The notes beneath the pieces are model-generated. The model worked only from the letters and a program-made list of their open reading frames with translations. It did no database searches and was not told the DNA's origin. 7,452 nt of DNA, taken from positions 1 through 7,452 of the forward strand of contig JANMDN010000084.1 of the NCBI GenBank assembly GCA_031376285.1, in the 5' to 3' direction. The DNA is from JANMDN01 sp031376285. Lineage in GTDB: Bacteria; Actinomycetota; Thermoleophilia; Miltoncostaeales; Miltoncostaeaceae. Below, in pieces: positions 5,661 to 7,452 of the stretch (its first letter is position 1; every line of letters starts with the position of its first letter). A program made the position numbers and the translations under genes.

Positions 5661-7081
5661 TGCCGAAGACACTCTTCGAGAAGGTCTGGGAGCTGCACGA
5701 GGTCAAGGCGGCCGACGACTCCGGGCCGCCGCTCATCTACATCGACTTGCATCTTGTCCATGAGGTGACGTCACCCCAGGCCTTCGATGGGCTGCGCCTC
5801 GCAGGCCGGACGGTCCGCCGCCCCGATCGGACGATGGCCACCGTCGACCACAACGTCCCGACCACCGGGCGATCAAAGAAGATCGACGACGAGGTTTCGG
5901 CGGCGCAGCTGGCGGCCCTCGCACGGAACTGCGCCGAGTTCGGGATCCCGCTCTACGACATCATGGATCCCCGCCAAGGCATCGTCCACGTGATTGGACC
6001 CGAGATGGGCCTGACTCAGCCCGGGATGACGATCGTCTGCGGCGACAGCCACACCGCAACGCACGGTGCCTTCGGCGCCCTGGCGTTTGGCATCGGCACG
6101 AGCGAGGTCGAGCACGTCCTCGCCACACAGACGCTTCCGCAGTTCAAGCCGAAGACGATGCGGATCAACGTCGACGGCAAGCTCGGCCTTGGGGTCACCG
6201 CCAAGGACCTCATCCTCGGAATCATCGGTCAGATGAGCGTCTCCGGAGGCGTCGGCCACGCAATCGAGTTTGCCGGCGAGGCGATCCGGTCGCTCTCGAT
6301 GGAAGGTCGGATGACGGTCTGCAACATGACGATCGAAGGCGGCGGTCGGGCGGGGATGATCGCCCCCGACGAGACCACGTTTGCCTACCTTGCCGGGCGG
6401 CCCGGCGTCCCGGCCGACTACGACCGCGCGGTCGACGGCTGGCGCGGGCTTCCAACCGACGACGGCGCGCGGTTTGACCGCGAGATCTCGATCGACGCCG
6501 CGAGCCTCGCCCCGCAAGTGACATGGGGGACGACGCCGGACATGGTCGCTCCGATCACCGGGCGTGTGCCCCGGCCGGACGACTTCGACGACCCTGCCCG
6601 GCAGGAAGCGACGATGCGGGCGCTCGAGTACATGGGCCTCGACGGTGGCGAAGCGATCGAGGACATCGCGATCGACACCGTCTTCCTGGGCTCCTGCACC
6701 AACGGACGCATCGAGGACCTTCGCGCCGCCGCCGGCATCCTCGACGGCCGCCACGTCAAGGCCGGGATCCGAGCGTTGGTCGTGCCGGGCTCGGGGTCGG
6801 TTAAGGCTCAGGCGGAAGCCGAGGGCCTCGACCGTATCTTCACCGCGGCCGGTTTTGACTGGCGCGATGCCGGCTGCTCCATGTGTCTGGCGATGAACCC
6901 CGACTTCCTCGAGCCGGGCGAGCGCTGCGCCTCGACCTCGAACCGCAACTTCGAGGGCCGTCAGGGCAAGGGCGGGCGGACGCACCTGGTGAGTCCGGTC
7001 ATGGCCGCGGCGGCCGCGATTGCGGGGCACCTCGTCGACGTCCGGTCGTTTGACTCCAACCTGGCGGAGGTGCCGGCATGA
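5660..7081 (+). CDS. leuC: 3-isopropylmalate dehydratase, large subunit
   Basis: A 473-residue aconitase-family protein that, with LeuD, isomerises 2-isopropylmalate to 3-isopropylmalate. The three cysteines that bind the [4Fe-4S] cluster are present at expected positions: Cys346 in GSCTNGR, and Cys406 and Cys409 in GCSMCLAMN. Other family marks are VDHNVPTT (62-69), GDSHTATHGAFG (128-139) and SNRNFEGRQG (427-436). Length is normal for the family. The ATG overlaps the leuA stop by one base and follows GGAGGAG (5649-5655). The stop overlaps the leuD start by four bases (ATGA), as expected for subunits made in equal amounts. One 60-base line (6421-6480) has 46 G or C, the highest I counted in the window. 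No odd features. Confidence 0.98.
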   Translation: MPKTLFEKVWELHEVKAADDSGPPLIYIDLHLVHEVTSPQAFDGLRLAGRTVRRPDRTMATVDHNVPTTGRSKKIDDEVSAAQLAALARNCAEFGIPLYDIMDPRQGIVHVIGPEMGLTQPGMTIVCGDSHTATHGAFGALAFGIGTSEVEHVLATQTLPQFKPKTMRINVDGKLGLGVTAKDLILGIIGQMSVSGGVGHAIEFAGEAIRSLSMEGRMTVCNMTIEGGGRAGMIAPDETTFAYLAGRPGVPADYDRAVDGWRGLPTDDGARFDREISIDAASLAPQVTWGTTPDMVAPITGRVPRPDDFDDPARQEATMRALEYMGLDGGEAIEDIAIDTVFLGSCTNGRIEDLRAAAGILDGRHVKAGIRALVVPGSGSVKAQAEAEGLDRIFTAAGFDWRDAGCSMCLAMNPDFLEPGERCASTSNRNFEGRQGKGGRTHLVSPVMAAAAAIAGHLVDVRSFDSNLAEVPA

Positions 7082-7452
7082 GGGCGTTTACGACCATCAC
7101 CGGAACCCTGGCGCCGCTCGACCGCGCGGACGTCGACACCGATCAGATCATCCCGAAGCAGTTCCTCAAGCGCATCCAGCGCACGGGCTTTGGTGAGGGG
7201 CTCTTCTTCGACTGGCGCGGCGAGGAGGACTTCCTCCTTGACCGGCCCGAGTTCGCGGGCGCCGAGATCCTCGTGGCGGGACGAAACTTCGGGTGTGGAT
7301 CCTCACGGGAACACGCCCCCTGGGCGCTCGAGGACTTCGGCTACCGAGCGATCGTCGCGCCATCGTTTGCCGACATCTTCCGCTCGAACTGCACGAAGAT
7401 CGGGATGCTCCCGGTCGAGCTGCCGGACGCCGACGTGCGTGAGCTGATGGTG
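7078..7452 (+). CDS. leuD: 3-isopropylmalate dehydratase, small subunit (3' partial)
   Basis: The first 125 residues are visible and the frame stays open to the window end; the family is usually about 190-210 residues, so roughly a third is missing. Diagnostic segments are DVDTDQIIPKQFLK (18-31), the swivelling-domain substrate loop GRNFGCGSSREHAPWAL (68-84), and FADIFRSNCTKIGMLPV (97-113). It supplies the mobile domain that closes over the active site of LeuC. The ATG overlaps the leuC stop (ATGA) and has GGAGG 7 nt upstream (7066-7070), inside the end of leuC. Confidence 0.97.
   Translation, partial: MRAFTTITGTLAPLDRADVDTDQIIPKQFLKRIQRTGFGEGLFFDWRGEEDFLLDRPEFAGAEILVAGRNFGCGSSREHAPWALEDFGYRAIVAPSFADIFRSNCTKIGMLPVELPDADVRELMV

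Noticed and set aside
5873..7030. Long open frame on the minus strand opposite leuC (385 codons), and similar frames opposite leuA
   Set aside because: These are antisense shadows of high-GC coding sequence; they lack recognisable domains and the sense genes are certain.
1..7452. tRNA, rRNA, transposase, CRISPR array or att-site repeats
   Set aside because: I looked for these and saw none.

Overview
The window looks like a piece of a high-GC actinobacterial chromosome. Third positions are mostly G or C, GTG starts are used, genes are tightly packed with stop/start overlaps, and the leucine genes are in the order leuA-leuC-leuD next to a serA end. I cannot name the genus. A deep-branching actinobacterium (for example Thermoleophilia or Acidimicrobiia) is only a guess from the look of the LeuA and LeuC proteins. 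Layout, left to right: (1) 1-141 (+) is the last 46 codons of serA (ACT-domain end of phosphoglycerate dehydrogenase). (2) 98-1057 (-) is an alpha/beta-hydrolase that runs into the serA end, with a 44-bp tail-to-tail overlap. (3) 1058-1201 is a divergent intergenic region with two inverted repeats. (4) 1202-3877 (+) is an 891-residue protein with a caspase-like protease domain, a STAND/NACHT-type P-loop NTPase, a winged-helix-like region and a C-terminal array of 42-residue TPRs. (5) 3878-4085 is a leucine leader region. (6) 4086-7452 (+) is leuA-leuC-leuD with overlapping stops and starts; leuD runs off the window.

Two parts deserve attention. The first is the caspase-STAND-TPR gene with its divergent hydrolase. 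This pair has the design of an NLR-like bacterial conflict (anti-phage or programmed cell death) module: repeat sensor, NTPase switch, protease effector, and a second enzyme beside it. It sits between amino-acid biosynthesis genes, which suggests an accessory insertion. The domains are read from motifs; the defence role and the link between the two proteins are inference.

The second is the leuA leader. A promoter-like pair (TTGATC, 18 nt, TACGCT) would start transcription exactly at an ATG, so the 24-codon leader ORF would be leaderless. Six of its last eleven sense codons are Leu. The run CTC CTC CTC G is perfectly complementary over 10 nt to the leuA Shine-Dalgarno region 69 nt downstream, and a chain of mutually exclusive hairpins lies between. 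This fits leucine-responsive attenuation acting, at least in part, on leuA translation: a ribosome stalled on the Leu codons would hide the anti-SD and leave leuA open, and one that finishes would let the SD be masked.

Together leuA, leuC and leuD carry 2-ketoisovalerate to 3-isopropylmalate. SerA feeds serine synthesis and is often linked to ilv/leu genes in Actinobacteria.
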